39,499 nucleotides of DNA from Phallusia fumigata (Eukaryota; Chordata; Ascidiacea; Phlebobranchia; Ascidiidae), in the NCBI GenBank assembly GCA_008931825.1, contig QXVZ01012991.1:1-39499 (forward strand), in the 5' to 3' direction. A model generated the notes under the pieces. It had not been told where the DNA came from, ran no database searches, and saw only the letters and a list, made by a program, of their open reading frames with translations. Both the position numbers and the translations under genes were made by a program. Shown here piece after piece: positions 10,686 to 23,876 of this stretch. Position 1 is the first letter of the stretch, and every line of letters begins with the position of its first letter.

Positions 10686-12545
10686 AAAGCAGTCAAACAA
10701 ATTTGAAAACTGCTTAAATATCATCAATTTTATGATCAAAGTTTTGTTTTATAATGGTTAAAAAACAAATATTTAAGTGACATAATAAGGAAGTATTTGT
10801 GTTTCCTCGTTGGGCTTCTGTAAACATATTGAACGCTGCTCTGTTAAGAGAAATATGTTTAGTTTGTGGATCAGTCATGTTGACAGTGTGTCATCTGATT
10901 TGTTTGACTAAATGAACTTAAACTTGGTCATTGCGGCTTGGGCGCCACAAATGAAACGTTAATGTGCATCGCATTTGATTGCTTCACGATGTAATTGTTT
11001 TGTCGACAGAAAACGTAGAAATTAGGCTCACATAATTGAAATAACTCTTCTGTTTTAAAAGTAGTCCATTCTGTTTTATCTAAACCTTTGGCATAACAAT
11101 ATTTAAGCATGTTTATGAATCCTTTGTCGTTTTTTGTGTGTCAATATGTCGTTTGTGTAATGCATTTTAGTGTATATTATGATATATAGTTTTCACCTTA
11201 CCACCACTGAACGTGTTTAAACTGAAACCTAACTAGCTTCGGGTCATTGTCCTACGTACTTGTAATAAACCCTCCGAGCCATAGGCAAATTAAATAGGTG
11301 AAATAAATAAACCACGTATAATTTAAATGTGAGAAATCACCTCTCAGAAGAGTACTGAAGACAAATGAAGATATTAACGATGTCTACATTTTTTTGCATT
11401 TTTTTTACATATTTTTCACTTAAAGCTAAGTGCAATTAACTTGTACACCAAAAGTTACTTCAAATAAGTAACTAAACAAAACCTGTTTAAATGTACTAAT
11501 GAGGTTAAGTTCGACATGTATGGCCAACAACAGTATTGAATAATTTTCGGTTGTCTGTTTTATTTGGTTTGCTTTGAAACCTTCTTATTCAACAAAGTGT
11601 TGGAATTTATAGAAATTGAAACCACAATTTTTGGTAGACATTGGTGATTGGCGTTTGTAAAATGGTATGTTATTGTGCATTTGTAAATTTGTTGGTGTGC
11701 TGGAAGTTACGGCAAATATAACATGATTATTACCGGAGTTGCTGTATTGCTAGTAATTGACATTAAAAAAGGCGCAGCAATATATTTTAGGTTGAACCTG
11801 ATAATAACCCTTTTCACATGAAGTAAGATCTTACGCTTCAATAGTGTGGTTCAGCAAATAGTTACCTTTTTTTAAAATATATTATTAAATGGAAGAAAAA
11901 GGCGAAGGTTTGTGAAAGGTGGGGGGTAATTTGTCTTGTGTTTTATCATTTTTAAAATACTAGTAAACTTGCCTTAACTGAAGTTGCGCAAAAAGTACGA
12001 ATCAGTGTGGAAAAGTGCGAAGTTAAATGATTTTAATAAGGCTCGAAAAGCCGAGAATAACTGTGGTATTTTTTTACAAATTAAAAATGTTGTGAACTGG
12101 ATATGAGTGTCAAACCAGGAGAATATTACTGCATTTTTCTGCGGACTTTCTTTTGATGATAATCGTGCGCTACTCTGCTAAGCAGATGTATACCACTATC
12201 AGGGCACACATGAATGGGAAAGTGCGCATGCACCAAGATCTGGAAATTTTTTTGCCGACGCCCATGACAACTATATTCTATTCCCTTAATTGCATGTATT
12301 TACATTTTGTTATTTCTTTGAACGCTATATAGTCTTCTGCTAAAACAGATAATTTTAGCACCACTATCCGCTCCACCATATGAGCCTTTGCTAATCTTTA
12401 TATGGCATACTTATGTTGAGTTTAAACTTTTACTGGCATGCGTTTAGGTGTTTTTGCTTCTTAGTTTTGCATTTGCCTCTTTAGGTTGATAAATCTCATG
12501 AAATGTTACTAAACCTTTCTGTTTTGCGCTTATTGTGCTGTGGTC
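10686..12545. other. Gene A 3' flank
   Basis: 3' UTR and flank of gene A, alignable with the gene B flank to about 12.1 kb. No open frame has coding support. Confidence 0.5.
11302..11307 (+). terminator. Candidate poly(A) signal of gene A
   Basis: AATAAA lies about 620 bases after the stop. An AATAAA occurs at the aligned place in gene B's flank (20547), which supports it. An earlier AATAAA at 11264 is an alternative. Confidence 0.35.
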
Positions 12546-12549
12546 ACAT

Positions 12550-12945
12550 TGGTACAACTTGCAAGAATTTACGTAACGATCAAGCAATATCCTTTTTAAC
12601 TGGTTTTGCTGTAGTTCAAATACTTGGAAGCCACGATGATATATGCAGTAATAGGTTTTGGTAAATGTAGTGATTTGGAAAGCTTGTCAACGCATAACGT
12701 TCAGGAAGTGGGAAGCCTTTCTGCGTCAGTTGGCAATGCTGTTCCAGTAGCCAGTGAAGAATCTTTTCCCTTTTTCGTTACCTAGTAGCAAGCGCAAAAC
12801 TATATACATTAGCGTATAGGTGCGTGGTGAAGTAAACGCTGGTTTGCCAACGTTCACCAAGTTAGTCATTATAGTATGATTCACCAAATCTGTTCGAAAC
12901 TGAAACTGCACATATCTGTTTTGTGCGGTAGCCAGATTGTCAAAT
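12550..12945 (+). promoter_or_regulatory. Upstream region of gene B, conserved with gene A
   Basis: Carries the same ordered blocks as the gene A upstream region, ending at the ATG at 12946. Conservation is stronger here than in most introns, consistent with promoter and 5' UTR function. Confidence 0.4.
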
Positions 12946-15900
12946 ATGGATGGAAATTTCTACGAAGACTGCGTCAATAGTGGCGCAAATACACAAAGGA
13001 CCATGGCAGAAATGTCTGTTAGTCAAGGTGAAACAGTTTATTTTTAGCTGCAAATATCTTAAACATTTTCTTGTAGAAAATGGTCATAAATTGTTATTGT
13101 TTATTTCTTGAACTTGTTGCGTACATGTACAACAGTGATTCCCAACCTTTTTGTGGTTGCGTACCACTTGGAGGTAAATTAATTTCGACGCGTACCACCT
13201 GGTTCGAGAAGGGGGGGGGGGCGATCTGATAACTATTTTATTTCCTGAATCGAATAATATCAGATACGAAAGCAACGAAAAGCGTAGTTCAAACTAATGG
13301 TCATTTGCTTGTTCTCCATAAGACGATCGATGCGGGGCACAACTTTTCTTACTGCGCACCGAAAATCATGTCCGGGGGAGGCGAGGCGAGGCGGTTTTCT
13401 ACTGCAATTGCAGACGCATTAACATTGCCTTTGTTATCTTTATGACTAAATAATTTTGAGACAAAGACATATTGTTCATAAAACGTTGTTGGCCATCGTA
13501 CTTTTGCACTTTGAATAGACCAGTTGAGTGCTACAAAGTAACCTAGGGGATGAAGTTACAACCATTTTGAGATCACTTACAATTTGTTTTTAATTCNAGA
13601 CGATCGATGCGGGGCACAACTTTTCTTACTGCGCACCGAAAATCATGTCCGGGGGGGGGGAGGCGAGGCGGTTTTCTACTGCAATTGCAGACGCATTAAC
13701 ATTGCCTTTGTTATCTTTATGACTAAATAATTTTGAGACAAAGACATATTGTTCATAAAACGTTGTTGGCCATCGTACTTTTGCACTTTGAATAGACCAG
13801 TTGAGTGCTACAAAGTAACCTAGGGGATGAAGTTACAACCATTTTGAGATCACTTACAATTTGTTTTTAATTCGAACTATGTCCACAAATTACGAAAGAG
13901 TGCTCGCGTACCACCTGGAATGCCGTCGCGTACCACTAGTGGTACGCGTACAACCGGTTGGGAAACACTGATGTACAAGTAGTGCTTTTGAATTAATGTT
14001 TACAACAAATGAGGTATCTCGTAGTTAGCAATCTAGTCCGTTTTTCCAGATATAAGTATACTCGTAGTCATGTAGTGGATGCATTTCATCATAACATGCT
14101 ATGAGCCAGCGTTGGAACTAACATTGTTGGCGTATTGTGGCAACACCACCAGAGACATCCTCTTGCACTTTATCTTGTATCATTGCCAGAAAATATATGG
14201 AGTAAAACATACGCATATGAGGCATAAGAAAACTATATCTTCTTTATCAATTATTGACATTTTTTCATCAGGCTTGTGTATTTCTAAACTGAATAAAAGT
14301 ACACTATAAGTCCGTCGTAACGGTACGCACGGAGTTGGCAGTTGCAGCGGGAAAGTTTCTAATCTTGCATTGGGAAGTGTTAATTTTTCCGCATTGGAGT
14401 GTTAACGTATGACGCAAATGTATCGATGTTGAATAACGAGAATCTTGCATCGCGAAGCACATTGATATCCGACAACCTGCATCAGAACGATTTAAACGTT
14501 ACCAAATTAAACAGGTTTTCATTAATAGGCCATTTAACAGCAAGAAAACCAAATGGAATCACCAAAAAAGTGTTGTATGCATTTTTCATCGTTGCAACTT
14601 GTGCTTTATTGGGAATATCAGTGTATATAGCTGTGGAACTAAAGAGAATTCCGGAACAACTGATTGGTAAACTTGGTATACTGACGTGCCGTGAAGCGCA
14701 TTTTAATTGTGCAAATAATGCAACTGCAGGTCATTACAATTAATTGTCCTTTAGCAAAACCCAATTTCATCACAATGGCACAAGTGTAATGTGGTCTTTA
14801 ACTAATGTTCATTTACCGTTCACCGAATTTCGGTTCAAACAAAAGCAGTTCATTTTATACCTAAATCTTTAGACACAAAGGGTTGTGTCCTAATTTCTAC
14901 AACTCTGTGTGCTTGTATCAAATATCATGTCTTAAATTGTAATGAAGGTTTGTAAAGGGCATATGTAGCCTAATAAACCTTGTATTGTCTGCATGATGTG
15001 TCAAACAATCAAGACAGTTATATGTTTTTAGAACAACCGCAGCAACAACAAACCAGACCATGTCCATCAACAACCCAAGCATCCTGCAAAGCATTGAAAG
15101 CGAAAGGAATAACGAAAAGCGGATATTACTTGATGCGCCCACTAAAATCTTTGGAGACTGTTGAGGTAACATATACAGCACATTATTATGACAAAAGATA
15201 TTGTGGTCGATGTTAGATTATAACCTGCGAGAACTGAAATGATCCCAAACTGAAAAAAGTCTTTGAAAGTAATGTTCCCTCTATATCTATTCAGATTTGC
15301 GCGACGTGTTAGAGTCGCATCCCTAAGCATTTACTTGTTTTGCATGTTAAATCTAGAAATATATAATTTCTTAACTCAAGGCAAGCTTAAGGTTTAAACG
15401 CTTTGCACTAAATGATCGTTGCTTAATACTTCTGACGTTATACTTACTAAAACACAGGTATTTTGAAACTAATTCCATAACTCAACGCAAACTGAATATT
15501 TCAAACGCTCCGCACTAAATTATGTTACTTCATGAATGGTTACTTACAAGTAACTACTTCTTACAAACTGACACGCAGGTATATTGTGACATGGAAAGTG
15601 ATGGTGGAGGTTGGACGTTGGTGGCAAGTGTTAATGAAAACAATTTGGAAAACACTTGTTCTGAACAAGACGTTTGGTTTCATTCCATAGAAAGCCAACA
15701 TTCTGTACAACTCGGTACGCTATAATAAATCATAGTGCGCAGTTATGTAAACTGATCACGCCCAATTAACACCACCACCAATTAGCAAGCGGTGAACCAT
15801 ATATGCCTCCAGTAACAATTGTGTTATAAAATGCAAAGGAAATTGGGGACCCAATGTAATGCGGGTATCGAATATATATCTAGTAGGATGATAAAGTTTA

Positions 15901-18900
15901 AAGAGGTCTTACTGTATTTGCAATGGCAATATGGAAACGGTACTTATTTAAAAAAGTAACGTACTATAGAGAGATCAAACTGGGAAAACACGTTTGCATT
16001 TGGATCAGCTCATGCTGCGGTGGCTAATGACTACAAGAGTTCGGCTTACTACTCAATGGAGGTAATGCACAATTGCGGCAAAGTAGATTTGTTGCTTCAT
16101 GTGGTTTAGAGTTGGTCAGGCAAAAATTGTTTTAGGCGGAAGATATTATGATTCGTCACGTCCCACATTCTTCTTCGACAAACACATCGAAATATACAGC
16201 TTTACTACAATATCAAACCAACAATCATTTTTTGAAGATGTATGGTGGAAATCTTTACGAATTCTTTAAAACACATTATCCACTGAATCCTAAATCAGGT
16301 AAATTTATATTATCCTCTGAAAAAAACGGGCCGAATCCGAGGTCAGGTTCCTAGACAAATAAGTTGTTTCGAAATAGCTGCTTCATTAGAACCCCATATT
16401 CGCCTCAGACGGGATCGCCACCACACGATAGCGTTTGACTATTAATTCAGATGAAGCGCACTTTGCCGTGTGGCCCACAGTAGTGGTGGTAATATCTTGC
16501 CTCCTAGTCTTGTATGAACACACATTTATGGATACTTGTGTATAAAAAGCAAGGTTAATTGTATCCATAGTGATTTTTTGTCATCAATCCTAAGTATTGG
16601 CTACCCATGAAATCGAAGTCTTATGTGCTTGCACGCATCACCAAACATGATAAAACAGTGTTGTTATGTTTTACATTTTTCACGGCACTAAGTGAAAAGC
16701 CTTGCTACTCATATTGTCAGGTGCAGCACTAGCAGTTGCAATGAAAGTGTTTTTGATCAATACAAGATGAACTTACTAGAGATATTTCTGTTCTCGGTGT
16801 AAAAAGACATGTGTCTTTACTCAAAATCCCCAAAGTTTAGTGAGTCATTGTTGGTTAATCCTGATATGTGGCAACAAGAAGCATAAACGATGGATATTTG
16901 TTTGACATGAAGTTACCTGTATATCTTTGGTTGTTTAGCCTTTACATTCAATTCCGAAAAACTACTTAACAATCTTGAGAAACGAGCATCTGAAGTGAGG
17001 GATCTAATACCGAACTTTTATCGCTATGTTTATCGAAGTGGGAGCAACGTTAATAACCTAAATAATGGAGGAAGCAATATGTTTGCACCATACGGAATGC
17101 AGGTTTGTGTATTCTACACTGATTTTAGGAGTAGACAAATAATTTATACCCTCTTTTAGATTTATTTTTTAGGACTTGGATGCAGTTCAACTTTGTACTA
17201 CAACAAGATAGTAAGGTACAGCATGAAATAAGAAATTTTTCATGTAGGTGGAAGTATACGACCGAATTGGCCGTTATTAAACAAGGCAAGATTTTTTCCA
17301 AAAACATTTAACAGCTAAAGTTTGGAGCAGACTGCTCGATGCATTTTTGTTGACTCAATTCACTGTTAATGCCAATTATTTATAGCACGTTCGATGTTGG
17401 CTTTATATTAGTAAAAATTGACCCCCACCAAAAATTCTACCCAATTTTTAAGGTGGGCCCGGGGGAATGTCCCGACTACTCCCTATTAATTTTCGATATC
17501 CCCGAATTTGTAATAAACTTATTTTACATAATACCAACTTGCCTCACATACGATTTAGTTGTACAAAATTTAATACTGTGGTGTCATCTCGAACGTCGCA
17601 TCCTTTCTTTGCGATGATTTTCATTGGAAACTTACAACAAACAACTTCATACGCACAAATTCAGGTAAAGACAATGTTGCCAAATGCTCTTACAAACCAT
17701 TTTGTCCCAAATGTTGCTATTTGTTAATAGGTAATCAGTTTCAGACCGAACACTGACAACCAAACACGTTACACTGAAACAATCTTTAACGCAAATTACC
17801 AGATGACTTATAATGTTGAATGCCGGGATAATATGCAACCTAGTGTTCCCAACTATTGCGAGGTTTTGTATTTGATTAAAAATGAGAAGGTAATTTAAAA
17901 ATAACGTAGTCTCTTTTCAACTCGTTTCAAAAATTTAACAAAGAATTTTCAGAACTGGGGAACTCACAGATATACCGGAATACAGTTTTCATCTCAACGT
18001 TATTCCAGTCACTATTATCTTTACGGAACACCGACTGGCATTTGGTCAAATGTTATCTTGGGTTATAGCTTGCTGTCAAGGTCAGTTTCCTGTTTATCAA
18101 ATTTTCAAAAAAAAATCAAAAACAGAACTTGCAAACCAGCAAGTGATACGCAACATTATTGTTGCGAAAAACATATTGTGTTAAACTTCAGAGACGTAAG
18201 TAATCGGCAAATTGTTGGCCGTCAAGTACTTTTAACGCTTACTAATGTGGGTCGCTAGGTATATAATCTGGATGTGGTGTCGGGGCTAAAACGTAAACCA
18301 TTGCACTATCCGTGAACGTTCATTATTTCACGTGAGGAAATAATAGTTATGTAACGATAATTTGAAAAGACAATAATTATTTGACTAGTTGCGATGGAAC
18401 AGGCAACGTCAAAAAACACATATAGGCCTACAGAAAAAGAATGTAATTGAACACTTTATGAATTTATTAGCGAAGCTTACGAAATGTGGTTTCATGCCCC
18501 CAAAAATTGTTCAAATGTAAAGGGACATTTTAAATGTCACAGTTAACTAGTATTAGCTTGTACGGAATGTTTCATGCTGTGTGTGCCTTCGGTACCGACT
18601 AAATCGAGAATTCGGACCTTCGTAATAAAAGTTTGCCGACCACTGCTCTTAAACGACTATGAACCACATTTTCAATTTTAAAGCCATCATTTCTTTGCAA
18701 GTCAAACCATATTTTTAGCACAAAGGAAGGTTTTATCCCGAAAAAAAACATCAAGCAGGCAATGACAAAGATACTTAGTATTGTGGCAGAAACTGATATT
18801 GGTAAGATCCCTTTTATACCGTTTCTTTCTAAAAACACTTCAATATCATAAGACACAGGTTATTTATTTTACAGACCCTATAACTTGCAACACCAACAAC

Positions 18901-20004
18901 GGTCCTGCATTTCCGTTATCAATTAGCAAAGGGAAAAACCATTTGAACTCCACTATTCCGCCACTTGTATCTGGGGTCACACCTGGATATTTGCAGTTTA
19001 GGGCTTACGGATTAAAGGGAACTGTCTTCGCTTTATGTCCCGGAATAAAGTATGTTACTTAACGCCTGTCGTGAATATATATGCTCAACTTTAATGACAA
19101 CAAAAGGCTGAATATAAAACCAACTACCTCCTAAGGTGACGCATACTAATTTTCCTGCAGGGTAAATAAAGTGCGACGTCCCTGTCTACTACTCAAGCTA
19201 AGCATTAGGAGATACCAAAAGTACAACTTATTAGTCCAGCTTTATTCATAGACTGCCTTTACTAGCCATAACATGGCGCAACACACAAACATAGGCATTG
19301 TTATGTAAATTAATTGTTAACTCGCTTATGACGTTATAGAGCATATAGAACAGACTTGGCTTTCCATGTTAACATAAGGGACCTTAATAATTGTTGGGAG
19401 CATATTGTTGAAATCCGTTTGAGGTTTTTGTATTTTTATCAATGCCAATCTTTAAACTGACATATTCGATCTTAAATTTAAAAATATATCCGGTCAAACA
19501 ATTTTTCCCTTTTATAAACTTATTTCACAGGTCAGGTAAACCATGGATTTACTTCCGCGAACGAAAAGCAGTTAGGGCTGCATATGCCAGACAGAAAACG
19601 TTTTTTCTTAAAAATCCACATTTAAAGATGCCTATTTACAGCTTTAGGAACTGCTGCTAATTCTTTCATTGAATATTGTCGTTTATTTTAGAGTTGATGG
19701 TTGTTATGCCGAATATGTTTGTATCGGTGGGGTAAGAAATTCGACTTATATCGAGGACTGCAACGATTTTGCAAGTAAGTCGCCTTCGCATAAATTTAAA
19801 CTTAATATTGTTTGTGAAAATGCCAAAAGCTGAAAATTTAAAACTTTTTGTCGTTCTACCACTGCTTATTTTTACTATTTACTAACCCTTTTGCATTTAG
19901 ACTGGAACGGAGAGAGTGGTGATGCGATTCTTCCAAAACAAGCAAATGGATTTGCTCATTCACATCAGGATATCTTCTCCACTGTTATGATATTTTACCG
20001 TTAA
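12946..20004 (+). CDS. ITLN-like: Gene B: tandem paralog of gene A, intelectin-like, 15 exons
   Basis: Closely related to gene A exon by exon, predicting about 600 residues. CDS exons: 12946-13027, 14529-14666 (or to 14675), 15032-15165, 15579-15714, 15970-16061, 16136-16298, 16939-17102, 17160-17215, 17559-17664, 17731-17889, 17953-18080, 18719-18801, 18875-19049, 19692-19774, 19901-20004. All phases match those of gene A. The tail begins MDGNFYEDC, followed by the same membrane anchor, the VYCDMESDGGGWTLVASVNE signature, the roughly 232-residue insert, and the C-terminal intelectin half ending MIFYR. Introns differ from A: intron 1 carries a hAT MITE and an assembly join, while introns 2 and 6 lack the elements found in A. 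The open frames and aligned splice sites argue that both copies are functional. Exon 2 has two donors 9 nt apart in the same phase, so three residues may be optional. Confidence 0.87.
13133..13970. mobile_element. Non-autonomous hAT element in gene B intron 1, with assembly join
   Basis: The left end CAGTGATTCCCAACC and right end GGTTGGGAAACACTG form inverted repeats, with further 'CGTACCAC' subterminal repeats. An exact 8-bp target duplication ATGTACAA flanks it (13125-13132, 13971-13978). The corresponding site in gene A intron 1 is empty. The internal 280 bp occurs twice around an 'n' at 13597, so the true length is probably about 560 bp. Confidence 0.88.
13318..13878. repeat. Duplicate block around 'n' at 13597 (assembly join)
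   Basis: Bases 13318-13596 and 13598-13878 are essentially identical, differing mainly in the length of a G run, and are separated by a single 'n'. It is best explained as two contig ends overlapping without merging. It falls inside the hAT element of gene B intron 1. Confidence 0.85.
16939..18801 (+). other. Gene B insert module (exons 7-12)
   Basis: Equivalent of the gene A insert, about 232 residues, with NNGGSNMF, SHPFFAMIFIGNL and CRDNMQPSVPNYCEV. Both bounding introns are phase 1. The small exon at 17160-17215 must start at 17160 and not at the later 'ttttttag', because only this choice keeps phase and aligns with gene C. Confidence 0.7.
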
Positions 20005-20546
20005 AAAAAATTTAAAAAAAGTTCTGTTTTATAATGGTTAAAAGAAGATAAAGAAGACGTATTTGGTTTTTCTTCTTAGGCTTCTGTTAACATATCAAAC
20101 GCTGCTCTGTTTAGCTGAAACTGTTTTGATAAAAACTTTTTACTATGTGGATCTGATCATGCTGGATATGTGCTGATTTGTTTGTCTGAATGATTTTGAA
20201 CTTGATCAATGCGATGTGTTTTTGCAAATCAAGCTTAGATGGATGAAGTATGATAACTCTTCAAGTTTTAATGCAGTCCATCTTGTTTCATCTAAACTAT
20301 TTGCCTTTCGCAAAAAACGTTTTTCCCACATTTGAACATATTTATGGATTCTTTTTTGTGGGAAATTATTATTGGTCAAAATCATTTTTTTGTGTATATT
20401 TTATGATTGCATATCATCGCATATAATTTTTTACTTACCACCACAGAACGTTTTTTAACTGAAATATCTAGTTTCAAGTTGTTGGCGTAAGTATGTGCTT
20501 GTATGTTTGTCATAAACCTTTGGGCTTTAGACACAATATAAACTAC

Positions 20547-20552
20547 AATAAA
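20547..20552 (+). terminator. Candidate poly(A) signal of gene B
   Basis: AATAAA is about 545 bases past the stop, at the position aligned with the gene A signal near 11302. Confidence 0.35.
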
Positions 20553-20663
20553 TATCTTTTTTGAATTAAACAATGCGCTTAAAATTTGACACGTATGTTT
20601 AGTAACGGTGTAAATGCCTTTTTTAAACAGCTACAAACCAGCATGTCTTTCTTGTTTGATTTG

Positions 20664-20981
20664 CAGCGCTTCTAAAACTGGGGTCCGCTGTCTCCTTGGG
20701 ATCCTTGAAGCGATGTTAAGTGGACCGCGAAACGTTCAGTCTCTCGATGCTTTGTACGTACATATTTCATGTACGTTGATTGCGCCCTCTGTGACCTAAT
20801 GCACCGCACAAGGCTATTTTTAGTGAAGTCACAAGTAACTTAACGCGACTGTGGCACAAAGTATTGCTGAATGTGAATCGTGTGAAGTTAATTCGAGTAA
20901 AATTTTTATTGGACCGCGAGTCATCAAAAAAACTGTAGGGTACCGTAGTGCGACTAGTTTTAAACAGTTTGAGAACCACTG
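20664..20981. mobile_element. Degenerate hAT-like MITE in 3' flank of gene B
   Basis: The left end CAGCGCTTCTAAAACTGGGG and right end AGTTTGAGAACCACTG resemble hAT termini of the CAGTGGTTCTCAAACT type. The flanking eight bases do not match, so the insertion is old or the ends are misplaced. It has no gene equivalent in unit 1. Confidence 0.5.
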
Positions 20982-23655
20982 CTTTAAAACCTATTTATAA
21001 CACTTTCTGATGAAATAAAGCTTCTCAATTAATAGAAATCGACGCCAAGAATGCTGGTAAACATTAAAATGTTGATTATTTTTGGTCGATTTGTTTGTGC
21101 GTGATTTACCTTAAATATAACGTGTTAATTAAAAAAGTTGTTGCGTTGCTTAATATTTTGCATCAATAAGCTTTCAGTAAAGGATCGCAGGAATATATTT
21201 TATATTGAACTTGACAATAACTTTTTTTAAAGCAAAGATCTTGCGCTTCATTGAGTTGTCCACCAATTTTTAGCTTGCTTTTTAAAACACATAGATTAAT
21301 GGTGAAGTTTTAGAAACTGTGAATATTAGCTGTGAATAAGGTACTACGAAAAAAACCACACAGATAGTATTCATGGATTTTGTAGTACAGAATTCGGTCA
21401 GATTTAAAGCAATATTTTAGTTTAAATCGAAACAACCCCTATACATGCGATTACAATATGGGTTTCTATAAAAGGTCCCTCGTGGTTAGAAATATCGGGT
21501 TTGTGGAATCAGGCGCAATTTTTGTTGTCTTTTAGCATTTTTAAACATCGGTTGGTTACCTTGCCTTACTGTCATTTGCGCAAAGATACGAATCAGTAAA
21601 GAAGTGCGAAATTAAAATGACTTTGGGGATCGAAAGCGAAGAAAACCTGAAGAATGTTTTTACAAACGAAAAATGTTTGTGAATAGATAGTCTATTTTAA
21701 GTTGCACTACATCTATTTTTACATTATTAGATGTGGACCCCTCACCGATAGAAATCATAAGTAGATGTATAAAATATAACCGTTTTCTTTACCTTTACAT
21801 ATATTCACATTTTAATATTTCTTCAGGCGGTGTAAATTTTTAGTTGAAAATTGGTATAATCTTGAAAACAATATTGCCTACAACGATCTCAACACAAAAA
21901 GTCAAATTAAGTTTAAAACATATTTGTGTTTATTAAAGAAATTTAGAAAACTTTAACTGCAGCTCTCTTTATTGCGTTTCAATTTTTGCCTGAAAAACTG
22001 TTAAAAAAATTAAAGTCTTGAAAAGCCAGTGAAGAAGATTTTCGCTATACCATATTTTAAATTTGCACTCATACACTCTGAAAACTTTCCATCGGTCTTG
22101 GAAAGTTTTTTTTTACGTTGAATTTGCAGCAGCCAAACTTCCGAGCGCCGTCTAGCGGCAAACAAATCAGCCCAATATGGACCCAAAATGACCAGTTAAG
22201 AGCCCCACAGTATCACGACACACGCCATAATATTCTAGTAAAACGTCGATTATTGCAACACACGTCGCAACCCAAACTTGGTCGCCTGTTTCTTCTACAA
22301 TATTCTAGAAAAAGCTAACACCTGCATATAAACCGCTCCATTTCCGGCCACAAGTTATCCGTGCTAAAAACTTAGACTATAGGTGCCAGTTAGAGATAGG
22401 CGAGAAAACGAGGAAGCTAGGCCCGCGACATTTAAATAGGCGAAATGACATGAAAGCTGGGCTGCGACACTCGGCCAGGCGACTGTAGTTAGAGTACACT
22501 GCCATAAAGTTAGAGTCTATAAAGTCAGCATACAACCACTCAGCGCGTTATCGACGTATAAGTTACTCAGGAAGCCTAATTTATTATGTGTCATAGCATT
22601 TATTGCAAGTAGCAGCTTTTGCAATTATAACTAGCAGAGCTCGTAAGTGTTAAGGTCAGGAGGCCGACGCTCGCGTATGCCAGGGCACAGGCACCGGTCG
22701 CCCGCCGTGATGGCGCGACAGTGCCGAACTAAACCAACATCTTGTTTAAAGGCGCCTTAGCTCTGGTCTAAGTAGAATAGAGACGTTTAATTAGGAGTCT
22801 AGGGTAGCCTGAACTTTAGCGCATAAGTCCATAGAGACCTACCAAGCAATAAACTTATAGGTTAAGATAAGCGATTTAATTAAATATGACGCACAATAAG
22901 AGTTGACAATCAGTTTCTACGTTTTAGCCTACTTCTACATTTATTCCTAATGTCTGTTATTGTCTTTCATGAAATCCTATTAAAATAAGCTGGTAATTGC
23001 AATTTAATACTGGAAATAACCTTATGCTGATATATTTTGGTAGTTTATTGTTTGCAGAAACATTTTAACAGTATCATGAAGTGAAAAGATGGGCAAATGT
23101 TTGCAATTTGTTATTTACCATGAGACAGCAGGGCGAAACTTGAATTGAATTTAGTTTATCTCGCTCGGTGAAAGAAAACATAGCAACACAGTGCTGGTAC
23201 AAATCAATCACCAGGCCGGAAATAGCTGCGTAACGATAGAACGTTATGAGGTGCAAAAAAGTGGAGGGAACAATTGATGGGCCATGGTTGAACGCGCTGC
23301 ATTTCAAGGCCTTATGTGGCGGGGACTCAACTAGAACATGTCTAAGCAGGAATGGCATTTACCATCAAAAAGCCGAAAGTAGAACACAAAAATCTGTCCA
23401 TCTTAGACAGATACACTTACACAAAAACCAAAACTATGGTCACGAGTTATAGTTCAGCGACAATAAGCAAGGAACAATAGAACTAAGAACAGGAATATTT
23501 GAGTTCGAACATATTATAACATACTAAGGATGAAGTGTAACATGTTATATCTTCTGACTCTCTACTACACTACCAAGACACCGCCGAATGCCGGCTTGTT
23601 AAAGTTGGGTCCTAAAATAGTGCTTCGCTTAAAGAAGCCGTGGTTTCGCTACATT

Positions 23656-23666
23656 TTTATTTTATT
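23656..23666 (-). terminator. Candidate poly(A) signals of gene C
   Basis: Two overlapping TTTATT motifs on the plus strand read AATAAA on the minus strand, about 215 bases beyond the stop of gene C. Confidence 0.35.
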
Positions 23667-23876
23667 AATGTATTACGCAACCTTACAGATACCGTTATAC
23701 TAAGATGATGTTTTAAATGTTAATAAATTTGTGAATTAGTTTTTGGAAAAATTTAGCTTGACGTGACAACGTTTAGTTTTTTTACAAGGAGCCCGAAAGA
23801 TAATACAAATATTTTGCAATAGATATAAATAAAAATTACATCAGACTATTAATACTGAAAGAATATGATCAACATT

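Larger units (their letters stand above)
3700..12130. repeat. Segmental duplication unit 1 (gene A and flanks)
   Basis: Unit 1 aligns with the second unit at about 12.5-21.7 kb. The match starts about 470 bp before exon 1, covers all exons and many introns, and continues more than 1 kb past the stop codon. Examples are the stretches after the stop around 10740 and 20025, and around 11960 and 21560. The boundaries are approximate. Transposon insertions differ between the units and post-date the duplication. Confidence 0.75.
12480..21700. repeat. Segmental duplication unit 2 (gene B and flanks)
   Basis: Tandem partner of unit 1, in the same orientation. It contains gene B, a hAT MITE in intron 1 and a weak hAT-like element in the 3' flank. 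Coding exons are better conserved than introns, consistent with selection on both genes. Confidence 0.75.
20005..23876. other. Intergenic region between convergent genes B and C
   Basis: The left part is the 3' flank of B, still alignable with that of A to about 21.7 kb and interrupted by a hAT-like element. The stretch 22.1-23.5 kb is less AT-rich, has no convincing exon, and may be an old retroelement fragment. No gene is supported here. Confidence 0.5.

Noticed and set aside
13084..13275. 63-codon minus-strand frame with a Pro run
   Set aside because: It is created by the poly-G tract of the hAT element and has no coding support.
22118..23500. Possible LTR retroelement fragment between genes B and C
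   Set aside because: The base composition differs from the flanks, but no paired terminal repeats, primer-binding site or pol motifs were seen.
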